Positions 10,801 through 21,280 of a stretch of 64,000 nucleotides of DNA are shown piece after piece; position 1 is the first letter of the stretch, and each line of letters opens with the position of its first letter. Position numbers and translations under genes: made by a program. The notes beneath the pieces are model-generated. The model saw only the letters and a program-made list of their open reading frames with translations, was not told the origin of the DNA and did not search any database. The DNA is from Tilletiopsis washingtonensis (lineage: Eukaryota; Basidiomycota; Exobasidiomycetes; Entylomatales): positions 1 to 64,000 of the forward strand of contig NW_020312008.1 in NCBI RefSeq assembly GCF_003144115.1, written 5' to 3'.

Positions 10801-13800
10801 GGTAGTGCTCGTCGAAGAAGCGCTGCACGAACGCGGCCGGCTCCTTGTCGAGCACGGCGAACGACTGCAGCACCGAAGGGCCGTCGCGCGTGGCGGCGCG
10901 CTCCTCGCAGCGGCGCAGGAACTCGCCGACCGTCTGGCGGTACGACGGGTCGATCCAGCGGCCCTGGTGCGCCACAAAGCACAGCTCGACGAGGCGCAGC
11001 GCGACCTCGCGGTACGTCATCTCGCTGAGGTCGTCGAGCGGCTGGCCGTCGCGCGCGGGGAACCATACCTTGGCAAAGTCGGCGTTGAGCGCCTTGACAA
11101 TGACCTTCTTGTTCTTGGCCAGGTACTCGTCGCGCTTGGCGGACGTCTTGAGGCTGAAGAGCTCGTCGTCGAGCTTGCGCCACAGGCGCGTGCCGCGGTT
11201 CTCGATGACGTGGATGCGCTCGCCAAGCTCGCTGATGACGCTGATGATGCCCGACTTGTTGCCCTTGGCGGCGTGCGTCTGCTCCCAGTTTGAGTCGTCG
11301 CAGCCCGGCGCGGCAACCATGAGCTCGCGCACCGCCGCCGACGTGTGGCTGTCGCTCGCCAGCATCGCCCACGAGCCGTACACGACACCGTCGACGGGCG
11401 CCGGCGGAAGGCCGTGCTTGGCGCTCCACGAGCCGTCGAGGTACGGCGCAAAGTCGGCACCCGACGCCTCGCCGAAGCCGCCGCCGACCATGAGCGCGAT
11501 GTTGCGCTGCTGGCGGATGCGCGAGTACAGCGCGGCGAGCGGCGCGTCCTCGTCCTCGGACGAGTGGTGGCCACCGGCGCGGCCGCCCGTCCAGCAGAGG
11601 ATGATGCCGAAGCTCGGGTTCTGCGCGGCAATGGCGCACACCTGCTTGATGCCCGAGGCGGATCCGGGCTTGAGCGTCATGTGGCGCAGGCCGGCCGTCT
11701 TGAGGCCATCGATGATCTCCTTGGCCTTCTCGGGCGAGGGGATGCCTGCTGCGCACGTGAAGCCCTGCAGCGGGTAGCCCTCGCGGCGCATGGCGAGCCA
11801 CTCGGGGAACTGCACGGTGAACTGGCGCTGGTTGATGTAGAGCGAGTTGAGCGTGAAGCCGACGCCCGGCTGCACGAGCGACTGCAGCGTGTCGATCTTG
11901 CGGCGCAGGTCCGAGGCGCTGTAGTGGCCGCCGCCGGCGAGCTCGATGTGGTAGCCGGCGTTGGCCGTGGCGGCGTTGAAGCCGGCCTGCACCGTCGAGG
12001 GCGTCATGCCGGCGACGGTGATCGGCGGGCGGCCGAGAATGCGTGCGAGCGGCGTGTCGAGCTGCAGGCCGTTGGCGGTGCGCGCGAGCTTCGGCGCAAA
12101 GGCGTCCCACGACTGCTCGCGCTGCACGGAGGCGACGTCGTACAGCTCGGCCGAGTAGCGGTGGCGACCCGAGACGGTGACGACGCGCACGCCGCGGCCC
12201 TCGAGGTTGCGCAGCGTGAGGCCGCCGATGCCCGAGAGGCCGCCGGTGCCAAAGTCGACGCAGTGCGTCGTGCTGGCGGGCACGTTGCACGCCTTGAGCC
12301 AGTGGATGTGCTGCGTGAAGATCTGGTCGCACGCCGAGCGCACGATGCTGGCGCTGTCGTACGTGGCGAGGTTCGAGCCGTCGTACGTGTTGTGCACGGC
12401 GGTGCGCAGCTCGCCGGCGCTCCAGAGCTCGTCGCGCTGCAGGTCGAGCTCGACGACCTTGTCGGCGGCGCCCTCGAGGTGGCGCGAGTGGTACGGCACG
12501 CCGACGGGCAGGAAGCGCATGTTGAAGACGGCCTTGCGCTTCGAGTACACGAGCTTCGACTGGTCCGCGTCGGGGTCGGCACGCTTGGCGCGCAGGTGGC
12601 CGACGAGGCCGAAGAGCGAGCGCGGCGGGCCCGTGACGACGAAGCTCGTCGGGCCGTTGAAAAGCGAAATGTCGATCTTGTGCGCCGCCTCGTTGTGCTT
12701 GTTGACCGCGGCGACGGCGGCGTCGAGGGCCTTTTGCGTCAGGCCCTGCACGGACAGCATGGGCGTCGGCTCGCCCTCGCCGCCGGCGACGGCGTCGGCG
12801 ACGAGCGCGGCATCGAGCGAGAGGCGCGGGAAGCCCTCCTGGCCGCGCTTGCCGATGTGGAAGAGCAGGCGCAGGCCCTTGATGACGTTGAGCGCAAAGC
12901 TCTCCTCGCTCTCCGACGCCGCCAGCACGATGGCCGAGACGACGCCCTGCGAGTGGCCCGTGGCGCCCTTGACGCGCGCGCGGAACTCGCCGGGCGAGAG
13001 GCCGCTGGCGCGGCAGGCGACGAGGTACTGCGTGAGCTGCGTGAGGCCGATGAGCGGCAGGCTCAGCGGAATGCTGGCGAAGTACGCGACCGGCGGCCGT
13101 GGCACGCGGCCCGACAGCCAGCCAAAGACGTCGGCGCCGTGCGTGTAGTAGCTGCCGAAGCCGGCGAGCGTCGCCTCCTCGACGAGCGACTGCAGCACGG
13201 CGCTGGCGGCCTGCAGCGTCGGCGCGACGAGGGCGCGGTAGGTGTTGTACAGCTCCTGCAGCTCATCGAAGTAGACCTGCGCGAGGGAGCGTCAGCAAAT
13301 GTGTTGGCGGCAGAAGCGCCAAAAGCGCAAAGGCGCCAAGCGCGGCGGCGGCTCGCGCTGTTCCCACGCCTTTTGTTGGGTCCCCAAATGCGCGCCGCGC
13401 CCCGCTCCACTTCTGCACGCAGACTCACCTCGTTGGTGCCCTGGCCGCCAAAGACGGCAAAGATCTCCGTCTCGCCCTGCTCGGCAAGCGCGAGCAGCTT
13501 GGGCGTCGGGAGCGCGGGCACGAGGCCGCCGGAGTGCTCGAGCACGACGAGCGCGTCGTAGTAGCTGCAGAGCACCTCGGTGCGCAGCGCGGCGTCGAGG
13601 CGTGCCGTGAGCGCGTGCACGTCGGTGTGTGCGGCGGCGAGGAACTGCTGGTTGAAGGCGGCCCAGGCGCACTGCAGGATGTTGCCCTCGTGCGACGGCG
13701 TGCCGGCCTTGGCGGCGGGGCTGGCGCTGCGCCCGCTGCTGCCGCTGCTGCTGCCGCTTCCGCTTGCTGCGGTGCTTGCGCTGCCGTTGAGCTTGCCTGC

Positions 13801-14294
13801 GAGGTAGCCGAGGAAGCGCGCGGCCAGCACGACGCGGCCCTGCACAGGAGAACAGTCAGCGCACTGCAGCTGTGGGCACCTGAGAATTTGCTCACCTCAA
13901 GCTGTGTCGCGGCGAGAGCGGCGTTGCGGCGCGCCTGGTTGGCGGCGCGCGTCTCCTCGTCGTCGTCGACGTCGTCCTCCTCGGCCGGCGGCGCAGGCGC
14001 GGCAGCCTCGGCGGCACCGTCCTTGCCAGCAGCTGCGAGGCCGCGGTGGAAGTCGTCGCGCACGACGATGGCAGTGATCCAGGCCTCGTACGGCGCGGTC
14101 GGCACCGGCACGCGCACCTGGCTCACGCGCGTGCTGAGCTGAATGGGGCGCAGCGCCGTCTCGGCGAGGTGGCCGCTGGCGAGGAGCGGCGAGGCGCGGA
14201 TGTCGACGTAGTCGTCGTCCGACGGCGCACTGCCGGCGCTGAGGCCGGGTGCGCCGGGCACGGGCGGCAGCACGGCGTCGCGGCTGCTCGCCAT
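7822..14294 (-). CDS. Type I fatty acid synthase, N-terminal part: AT-ER-DH-half MPT
   Basis: Cytosolic fungal FAS beta-like chain of 2031 aa. Exons on the minus strand: 14294-13896, 13839-13429, 13276-8447, 8389-8188, 8134-7980, 7920-7822. It carries acetyltransferase (GHSQG, Ser about 379), FMN enoyl reductase (AGMTPSTV, then HIELAGGGHYS), dehydratase with hot-dog region (NPIHINPYF, GTITHGMH), and the start of the malonyl/palmitoyl transferase (GHSLGEYAALAS, Ser about 1919). The chain stops at NAIAKATRG, about 100 residues before the point where yeast beta ends, so it lacks the MPT segment with the catalytic histidine. That segment starts the divergent gene at 16302. Frames are open and splice sites intact, so nothing indicates decay in this half. 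The last three introns are 53-59 bp and restore LTMERAVARD and GINFNVSTLQ across junctions. Identity is certain; function as a separate chain is inferred. Confidence 0.95.
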
Positions 14295-16301
14295 GGCGCG
14301 CGAATGGGGTGGGGAACGGGACAGCGAGGCAGACAACGGTGACGCGGTGACAGGGACGGGAACCAAAAGAGGCAGGCGGGGTGGGTGAGGCGCAGGTGGT
14401 GAGGGCGCGGGTGCGGCGAGGGTGGGTTGCCGGGTCGGGAGGGATGGTGGTGGTGGTGTGGGACAGAGAGAGGATCGGGGTGCGGGCGAGGGCGAAGAAG
14501 GTGTGCGCTGGCGGTGGAGCAGCGGCGCAGGCGAGGCGCCCGGCGCAAGGCGCGCGAAGGCACGCCGAGAGAGCGCCGCACGCGCACGCCTCTGCCATAC
14601 GCCCGCACCGCCGGCGGGACTGCCGGGCCCAGCACTCTCCTCGCCCGCACCCGCAAGCACACACCTCACCCCGAGTTCGGTTCGACGCCTGCCTTGCACG
14701 CCCGTGCGGCGCCTTCATCGCCTGCGCCGCTGCTGCGCCCGTGCGAGGCTTGTCTGGCCGACGCTTGCGGTGCTGCAGGCGTCCCGAGCCGAACCCTCGC
14801 GAGGCGCCATCGCCGCCGCAGCGGGCGGCAGCAACGACGTGGCAGCGGCAGGCGAGCACTAAGACTCTCTTCGCTTCACCTCTCGCCTCTCTCGTCTCGA
14901 CGCCGCCTTGCGAAATCTGCCATCAAGAGAAGAGCGGCACGCCGCCAGCGGGGGCGGCACCCGAAGGAAGAGGCGGCACGCACTCCGCGCTGGGCCCTGC
15001 AGCGCGCAGCCCAACACCGCGCGCGTCGGGCGCAGGCACGCGGGCAGTGTGCGCGCGCCGTTGGGGCGCCGCACGCTGCGCCTCCACGCGGCGCCGGCCG
15101 CGGCAGCGCCGGCAGGGCGAGACGTCGTCCAGAGCGCAGCAAGCAGCACCAGTTCTCCAAGCAAGAGCCTCTCTCGAATGATGAAGAGCGGCGAGCTTGT
15201 CAACCACAAGGTACCACAGAAAAGGCGATAGCCGGGAGCGCGCTCGCGGCGTGTGAGCTTGACGTGCAGCTGGCGGCGCCGAGATGGCTTGACACGGTCG
15301 TTGCAAGCGCTGGCTTCCGCAGCGCCGACTCCCGTACCGGCTGCCTCCAGCCTGCTTTGCATCACCTGTACGGCTACGCTCAAGCCTTGCACGATCGATC
15401 TGGGCCTGCCCAGGTGACCGTGAGGTGGACAAGCATCGCATTTGAGGACGAAACGCGCCAAGCCCGTCGCCGTCATCCTCGCGGTGAAGGTCGGTCGCCT
15501 GTCAGCGCTCAGACGTCCGCCTGCACTCCATACTCCAGCGTTTGACTTCCCTCGGCCCTGCTGCTCGTCGTCGAGTTTGAGAGCGTTTGCTCGCCGTCGA
15601 GAGCGAGCTCGCCGTCGCCGGACATGGCCCGTGCACTCGCGGCCAAAGTTTCCGCGGCGGTGCCTGGGGCGCCGGACACTGCTGCCGTGCCCGCGGCCCC
15701 ACTTGACCATTTTTTTGGCCAAGCCACAGGCCCGGGCGGCGTGCCGCTGGCCCAAGCGCAGGCACGCCGCGAGCGACCCGACCGGTCCGGACCGGAGCAG
15801 CCCAGCGCGGCGGCGCAGTGTTGGGGCGGGCAGGCACTGGCCGAGTGGAGCAGCGGCCGCGGCAGCGCCGGCTCTGGCGGCTGCAACGTCGGCGGCCCTT
15901 TGACAGTTCGCAAAGGCTGCGAGGGCGACAAGCGGCTGCTCGAGACGCTCGAATTCGTGCAGCGTCAGGGTGGCCTGCGAGCTGGAGAGGGCGAGCTGGC
16001 GGGCGACGGGCGCAGGCGGAGGCGTGGGAACGCGCTCCCAACACGCGGCCAGGCACCGCGCGAGTGTTGGGCGGCACTCTGCGACAAAGTGGTTTGCGAG
16101 CGACGAGGTCGAGGCCGAGCGAGGAGCGAGGAGAGGCGAGAGGAGGGCCGGTCGAGAGAGGCCGAGGAGGGAGCTCTCGCTGGCGCAGGCAGTCGCGACC
16201 GTGCGGTGGCTGTGACGCGCTCACAGACCCTCGCCATGCATGCACCCCGCCTGCCCTCCCACCACCACCGCGCCTTCCCCCAGCGCACCCACCCGCCCAT
16301 C
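14295..16301. promoter_or_regulatory. Shared 2-kb divergent control region of the two FAS fragments
   Basis: Lies between the head-to-head starts of the FAS fragments. Immediately upstream of each ATG the sense strand is pyrimidine-rich: C/T-rich on the minus strand at about 14300-14480, and CCTCCCACCACCACC-like at about 16255-16300. It holds a 14-bp perfect palindrome at 15782-15795 and a GCGTGGGAAC element at 16022-16031 followed by CCCAACAC and GTGTTGGG in inverted arrangement (about 16036-16072). Purine-rich DNA spans about 16107-16170. Open frames here are chance frames. If the FAS locus was inverted in place (see findings), all of this is the ancestral FAS promoter, now turned to face the second fragment. 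Confidence 0.6.
15782..15795. promoter_or_regulatory. Perfect palindrome CCGGTCCGGACCGG
   Basis: A 14-bp perfect palindrome in the divergent FAS control region. It contains CGG and CCG triplets of the kind bound by Zn2Cys6 regulators. Binding is inferred only. Confidence 0.35.
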
Positions 16302-19300
16302 ATGTCCATCCTCCAGTCCGCCGACCCGGCCGTGCTGCGCTCGAAGCTGAGCGAGATCATCGCCGGCGCCGACGCCGCCGCGCGCGAGGAGGCGTCGCGC
16401 GGGCGCATCGAGCTCAAGCGCGGCTACTGCACCATCCCGCTGCCCGGCATCGACGTGCCCTTCCACTCGCGCGTCCTCGGCGGCGGCGTGCCCGAGTTCC
16501 ACGCCTTCCTCAGCAAGCGCATCGGCGACATCAACCCCGACATCCTCGTCGGCAAGTACATCCCCAACCTCGTCGCCAAGCCGTTCGAGGTGCGTGCGCG
16601 CGTGAAGTGCAGCAGAGCGTAGAGGGTGGGGCATGAAGTGCGGTGGGGCATGGAGCATCAGGAAGAGCAATGTGGCAGACCGTGGAGCGCCAGAGCGGTC
16701 ACTGCGGCAGGACGCCTGGTGATACTGGGTGCTGCGCTAAGGGTGGGCCGTGCTGGCGCCTTGTTGCACCGGCTTGCCTCGCTCAACTCCTCACTCCTTC
16801 GCACGTCGCACCATCTGACACATCACTATGCAGCTCACCAAGTCCTATGCCGAGCTCATCTTCGCGACGACGGACTCGCCGCGCCTCGGCAAGATGCTGC
16901 AGAACTGGGAGGCCGACGGCTGGGGCACGCCCGAGAAGCGCCAGCGCCTCGCCAAGGAGCTGCTGCTGCTGCTGCTCAGCCACCAGTTCGCCAGTCCCGT
17001 GCGCTGGTGAGTCGATGTCGCGCGAATGTGCTGCGCGAAAGCTTGCTCACACGCTGCGCAGGATCGAGACGCAGGACGTCTTCTTCAACGCGCCGTACTC
17101 CTTCGAGCGCTTCATCGAGTTCGGCCCTTCGCCGACGCTCAAGGGCATGGCGCAGAAGACTGCCGCGCTGAGTGCGTCTGCCACGCTGCACCGCACAGGC
17201 CGTATACTGACCACTCCGCTGCAGAGTACGCCGCGCGTGACCAGGCCAAGGGCAAGCGCCGCGCCATGTTCTGCCACTCGGGCGACAAGGACAAGATCTA
17301 CTACAACTTCGCCGACGCCGAGGCTGCCGCTGTCGAGACCACGCCTGCTGGCCCGTCGTCGGCCGCCGCTCCGGCGCCCGCTGCTGCGGCACCCGCGCCG
17401 GCTGCTGCCGCTCCGGCACCGGCCGCTGCTCCTTCGGGCGGCGCCGCGGCTGCCGACGTGCCCGACGAGCCGCTCAAGGCCGTCGACACGCTGCGCGTCA
17501 TCCTCGCGCAGAAGCTCAAGAAGCCGCTGGCCGAGGTGCCGCTGAGCAAGGCCATCAAGGACCTCGTCGGTGGCAAGTCGACGCTGCAGAACGAGCTCAT
17601 CGCCTCGCTCTCCGAGGAGTTTGCCAACCTGCCCGAGCGCGGCGAGGAGATGCCGCTCGAGGAGCTCGGCGCCACGCTCGCCGCCGGCTACAGCGGCGCA
17701 CCCGGCAAGTACACGTCGGCGCTCGTCGCCCGCATGGTCGGCGGCAAGATGCCCGGCGGCTTCAACCTCGCCACCGCCAAGGCGCACCTCAACCGCACCT
17801 GGGGCCTCGGCCCCGGCCGCACCGACGCCGTGCTGCTCGTCGCGCTCACGCAGGAGCCGGCGAAGCGTCTCGGCGCCGAGGGCGACGCCAAGGCGTTCCT
17901 CGACACGGCCGCGCAGCAGTACGCGCAGAACGCCGGCATCACGCTCAGCTCCGGCGGCGGCGGTGGCGGCGGTGGCGGCGGCGGCGGCGGCTCGACGATC
18001 AGCGCCGAGGAGCTCGAGAAGCTGCAGGGCCGCCACGACGAGCACGCGCGCCGCCAGATCCAGATCCTCGAGCGCTACATCGGCGTCGACGGGCGCGCGG
18101 GCGCGCGCCTGGCCGAGAGCACCAAGGCCGAGCTGGCTGCGGCGCAGGGCCAGCTGGACGCCATCTCGCGCGAGCACGGCGAGACGTACATCAACATGAT
18201 CATGCCGCGCTTCGACGCCCTCAAGGCGCGCCACTTTGCCTCGTACTGGAACTGGTCGCGCCAGGACGCGCAGCACCTGTGGTACGACATTCTCTCGGGC
18301 CGCCTCACGACCGTCGACCGCGAGATCACGCAGCGCTGCCTCACGATCCTCGCGCGCGCCGACGCGACGCTCATCGAGCTCATGGCGTACACGATTGCCA
18401 AGGTCGACCCGACGCAGGGCCCGACGTACGCGCTCGCCAAGGAGTTCGGCCAGATGCTGCTCGAGAACTGCCGCGAGGCGCTCTCGCACCCGCCGACGTA
18501 CAAGGAGGTCTACGCGCCCACCGCGCCCCACACGCAGATCACGGCCAAGGGCGACATTGTGTACGAAGAGGTGAAGCGCGAGGGCGTGCGCAAGCTCGAG
18601 GCGTACGTCGCCGAGATGGCCGCCGGCACGCGCGTCGGCCCGCAGGTCAACGTCGAGGCGGCGCGCGAGCAGATGGCCAAGCTGTGGACGCTCATCCGCA
18701 ACGAGTGAGTGGCGCGAGAGTGTGCCGCCACCGCAGCTGCTGACCCCCACCCACAGGCCCTCGTTCAGCAAGGTCGGCAAGAACACGATCAAGTCGATGT
18801 ACACCGAGGTCGTGCGCTCGCTCGGCCCGACGCGCCAGCTCGGCGCCGGCCCGCGCTCCGGCCCGCGCCACCGCCGCCAGTCGTCGCAGGCCGGCCCGCG
18901 CCCCGTCGTGCTGCCCGAGCCGGCGGCGCTGCCCGAGAACCGCGAGCCGTTCCTCAACTTCAAGCGCAAGGTCGGCGGCGAGTGGCAGACGAGCACGCAG
19001 CTCACCGGCGTGTACATGACGCTGCTCGAGGACATGGCCAAGAACGGCGTGACCTTCCAGGGCCAGAACGCGCTGCTCACCGGCGTCGGCAAGGGCTCGA
19101 TTGCGCTGGAGGTCGCAAAGGGCCTGCTCGCCGGCGGTGCGCGCGTCGTCATCACGACGTCGTCGTACTCGCGCGCCACGCTCGACTTCTACAAGACGAT
19201 CTTCCAGAACGTCGGCGCGCGCGGCGCCACGCTCACCGTCGTGCCCTTCAACGGCGCGTCGAAGGAGGACGTGCAGAACCTCGTCACGTACATCTACGAG

Positions 19301-20010
19301 ACGCTGCGCATGGACCTCGACATCCTCATTCCCTTTGCCGCCATCAGCGTCGTCGGCAAGCAGATCGACGACATCGACGACCGCGCCGAGGTGGCGTTCC
19401 GCGCGATGCTCACCAACGTCGTGCGCCTCCTCGGCGCCGTCAAGGCCGTCAAGGCGGCCAAGCACATCGTCAGCCGCCCGACGGTCGTGCTGCTGCCGCT
19501 GTCGCCCAACCACGGTGTCTTTGGAAAGTGAGTGCTGCGTTCCAGGTGTCGACAGGCCATGCGCTGACGCCTCGTTTCAGTGACGGTGAGCTACCCTCAA
19601 GCCGCGCCGTCGCAGTCGCAGCACCAGCAGCAGGGTCAGCACGCCCACGGCTGCCTCGTGTGCAGCCGTGCGGCGCGTCTCGTCGTGGCAGCATCCCCTC
19701 CACCTCCCGCAGGTCACAGGTCCACAGCGAGAGTGCTCTCGTGTCAGCACGCCTCTCTATCCCGCAGATCACAGGCTTCAACTCGCAGACTCCCACAGAC
19801 CTCAAGCACGCTCGCACAGGCTTCAAGGCGATCAGTCACACGGCTCCTACGGCACACGCTCTTGCTAGCGCACACGCATCGAATGAATCATTTGCCCCAA
19901 GAATTGTGTCGTGTGTAGTGTGTGGAGAGCGGAATTCGTTTCGGGGCGTTGGACAGAGTGTGCGACGGCGCAAGACGGCGGACAGAGTGACGCAGCTGAA
20001 AGATCGGTGA
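16302..20010 (+). CDS. Type I fatty acid synthase, middle part: half MPT-ACP-truncated KR
   Basis: Exons: 16302-16589, 16834-17006, 17062-17171, 17225-18704, 18757-19527, 19581-20010 (1083 aa as read). Residues 1-95 supply the MPT segment missing from the divergent gene, including GIDVPFHS (His about 55) and KYIPNL. Next comes HQFASPVRWIETQDVFF, which in yeast begins the alpha subunit. After an Ala/Pro linker, a single ACP has its phosphopantetheine serine in VGGKSTLQNE (about 309). A poly-Gly linker (bases about 17955-17993), the structural domain and the KR Rossmann start (LTGVGKGSIALEV) follow. Homology ends at SPNHGVFGNDG, directly before the KR catalytic YxxxK. The remaining ~140 codons to the stop at 20008 have no FAS similarity. 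KS and PPT are absent. An in-frame upstream ATG (about 16236) is possible. It could be a working fragment of a multi-gene FAS or a broken locus. Confidence 0.9.
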
Positions 20011-20191
20011 GACAAGAGGTCGTATAGTCGGACGAGGGCGTGAAGACAAGGTGCGGTCTTCACTTGTTCGAGGACGCGCTGGCCCGTTTGACGCTGCAGA
20101 CCTCGGACTTCGGCACGCCGCAGGGTAGATTCTGAGTCAAGGAACGGCCCAGTCGGACTCGTGAAATTGAAGTTTAGGTGCCGTGCGAGTC

Positions 20192-21280
20192 TCACTCTGA
20201 CTCAGACTCGGCATCACGCCTTCTCTTCTTCGCTCGCTTTGCCGTCGGGTCGACGACGCCGCGGATCACGTCTAGCACGTAGTCGGCGGCCTCCTGTGCT
20301 TGCGTAGCTGCCTTCACAAGACGGTATTTGCTCCCGCTGAGCCACTGCCAACGGACGCGCCATCTTTGGTCGTGCTCGCCCGACTCAATCCGAATGGAGT
20401 CCACGATTGCGCAATCTACCGGCGCCATGCCTAAAGCGGCACATAGCATCGTGGCACCGATCGTGGCGATGAGCGCCTCCCAAGAATCGTCCGTGCTGCT
20501 TGAGGATCCGGCCATGGTCTTGCGGTCGAGGCGCTCGTGGTGACCAGTACTAAGAATTATCGCCCGCGCAAGCCGCCAGTAATAGTGATTACCGCCGTGG
20601 CGAGTCGTCGAGTCGAGGTTCTGGACGCCGATGCCGTCTTCGTAGGGGTCGTACAAGTCATCCTCCCCGGGCGGCAGCGCCACTCCAGAGCGGAGGATAT
20701 AAGCGCCAAAGTCACGGTCCAGATCGAGATCGCGCTTGTCACGACTCTTCGCCACCAGATTGGCCTTCGCGTACATGCGTGCGGGCAGGCCGTCGAACTG
20801 CTCGGCATTGAAGACGGTGTAGCGTTCGACGAAATGGCGACCATGCTGCCTGGCATCGACGACGCAGCTGTCTTCGTCATCGAGGCCGTGCGCATGGAGG
20901 CGGTGCCAGTACTCGACCACCGTGCCGTTCTGCTCTTCGTCCTCACAAAGCTCTCCTCCCAGCTTCTTGGCACGTTTCTTGGTGAGCCAAACTGGACTGC
21001 GGTACTGCCGACGTTTTGCCTCGGCCCACAATTCCATAGCGTTGTCGCCGTCGTAGTACGTACCGTCGTGTTGCTGCGGCAGACCGACCAGGGTGCCAGC
21101 CCAGGGCACGGACCATAGCGTGCGCTTGCTGCGGAGCAGCGCGATGACATGATCGGTCAACTCTTGGTGAAGGTCTCGCTTCTTGCGCTTCGCGTCTCGC
21201 TGCTCGCGCTTCGCGTCTGGTGTCTCGCGTTTCACGTCTGGCTTCTCGCGCTTCACGTCTGGCTCCTGGCGCTTCGGCAT
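20192..21280 (-). CDS. ArdC-like antirestriction protein with degenerate zincin domain
   Basis: Single exon, 362 aa. The N-terminus has heptad-like repeats (KREKPDVKRETPDAKRE). Residues about 35-165 match the ArdC N-terminal ssDNA-binding domain (DUF1738): VPWAGTLVGLP, YRSPVWLTKKRAKKLGG, NGTVVEYW, ERYTVFNAEQFDGLP. The following part matches the zincin-like metallopeptidase domain found with it: YYWRLARAIILSTGHHERLDR, SWEALIATIGATMLCAALG and LVKAATQAQEAADYVLDV. The HExxH zinc motif is replaced (ARAIIL), so it is probably not a protease. The C-terminus AKRAKKRRRD looks like a nuclear localisation signal. In bacteria such proteins travel on plasmids, phages and conjugative elements and protect incoming DNA. 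The role in a fungus is unknown. Lack of introns, lower GC and position next to a truncated gene suggest transfer. Domain call is confident, function is not. Confidence 0.85.
   Translation of the reverse strand: MPKRQEPDVKREKPDVKRETPDAKREQRDAKRKKRDLHQELTDHVIALLRSKRTLWSVPWAGTLVGLPQQHDGTYYDGDNAMELWAEAKRRQYRSPVWLTKKRAKKLGGELCEDEEQNGTVVEYWHRLHAHGLDDEDSCVVDARQHGRHFVERYTVFNAEQFDGLPARMYAKANLVAKSRDKRDLDLDRDFGAYILRSGVALPPGEDDLYDPYEDGIGVQNLDSTTRHGGNHYYWRLARAIILSTGHHERLDRKTMAGSSSSTDDSWEALIATIGATMLCAALGMAPVDCAIVDSIRIESGEHDQRWRVRWQWLSGSKYRLVKAATQAQEAADYVLDVIRGVVDPTAKRAKKRRRDAESESE

Noticed and set aside
8276-11293. 1005-codon plus-strand frame opposite the FAS gene
   Set aside because: It is the antisense shadow of the FAS coding exon. 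High GC makes stop codons rare on the opposite strand, and the product is Arg/Ala/Val-rich without any family match. The same holds for 11345-13561 (+).
15624-16301. Upstream in-frame extension of the second FAS gene
   Set aside because: The frame is open but its translation has no FAS similarity, and conserved sequence begins close to ATG 16302. An ATG near 16236 is kept only as an alternative.
17954-17993. GGC/GGT microsatellite
   Set aside because: Encodes the poly-Gly linker after ACP; an in-frame linker rather than a separate repeat element.
17047-19179. 710-codon minus-strand frame over the ACP/KR region
   Set aside because: Antisense of the conserved FAS exons. No protein-like features.
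19660-19830. Loose repeats with CCGCAG/CACAGG units after the FAS break
   Set aside because: Copies are too short and diverged to call a tandem repeat or a transposon end.
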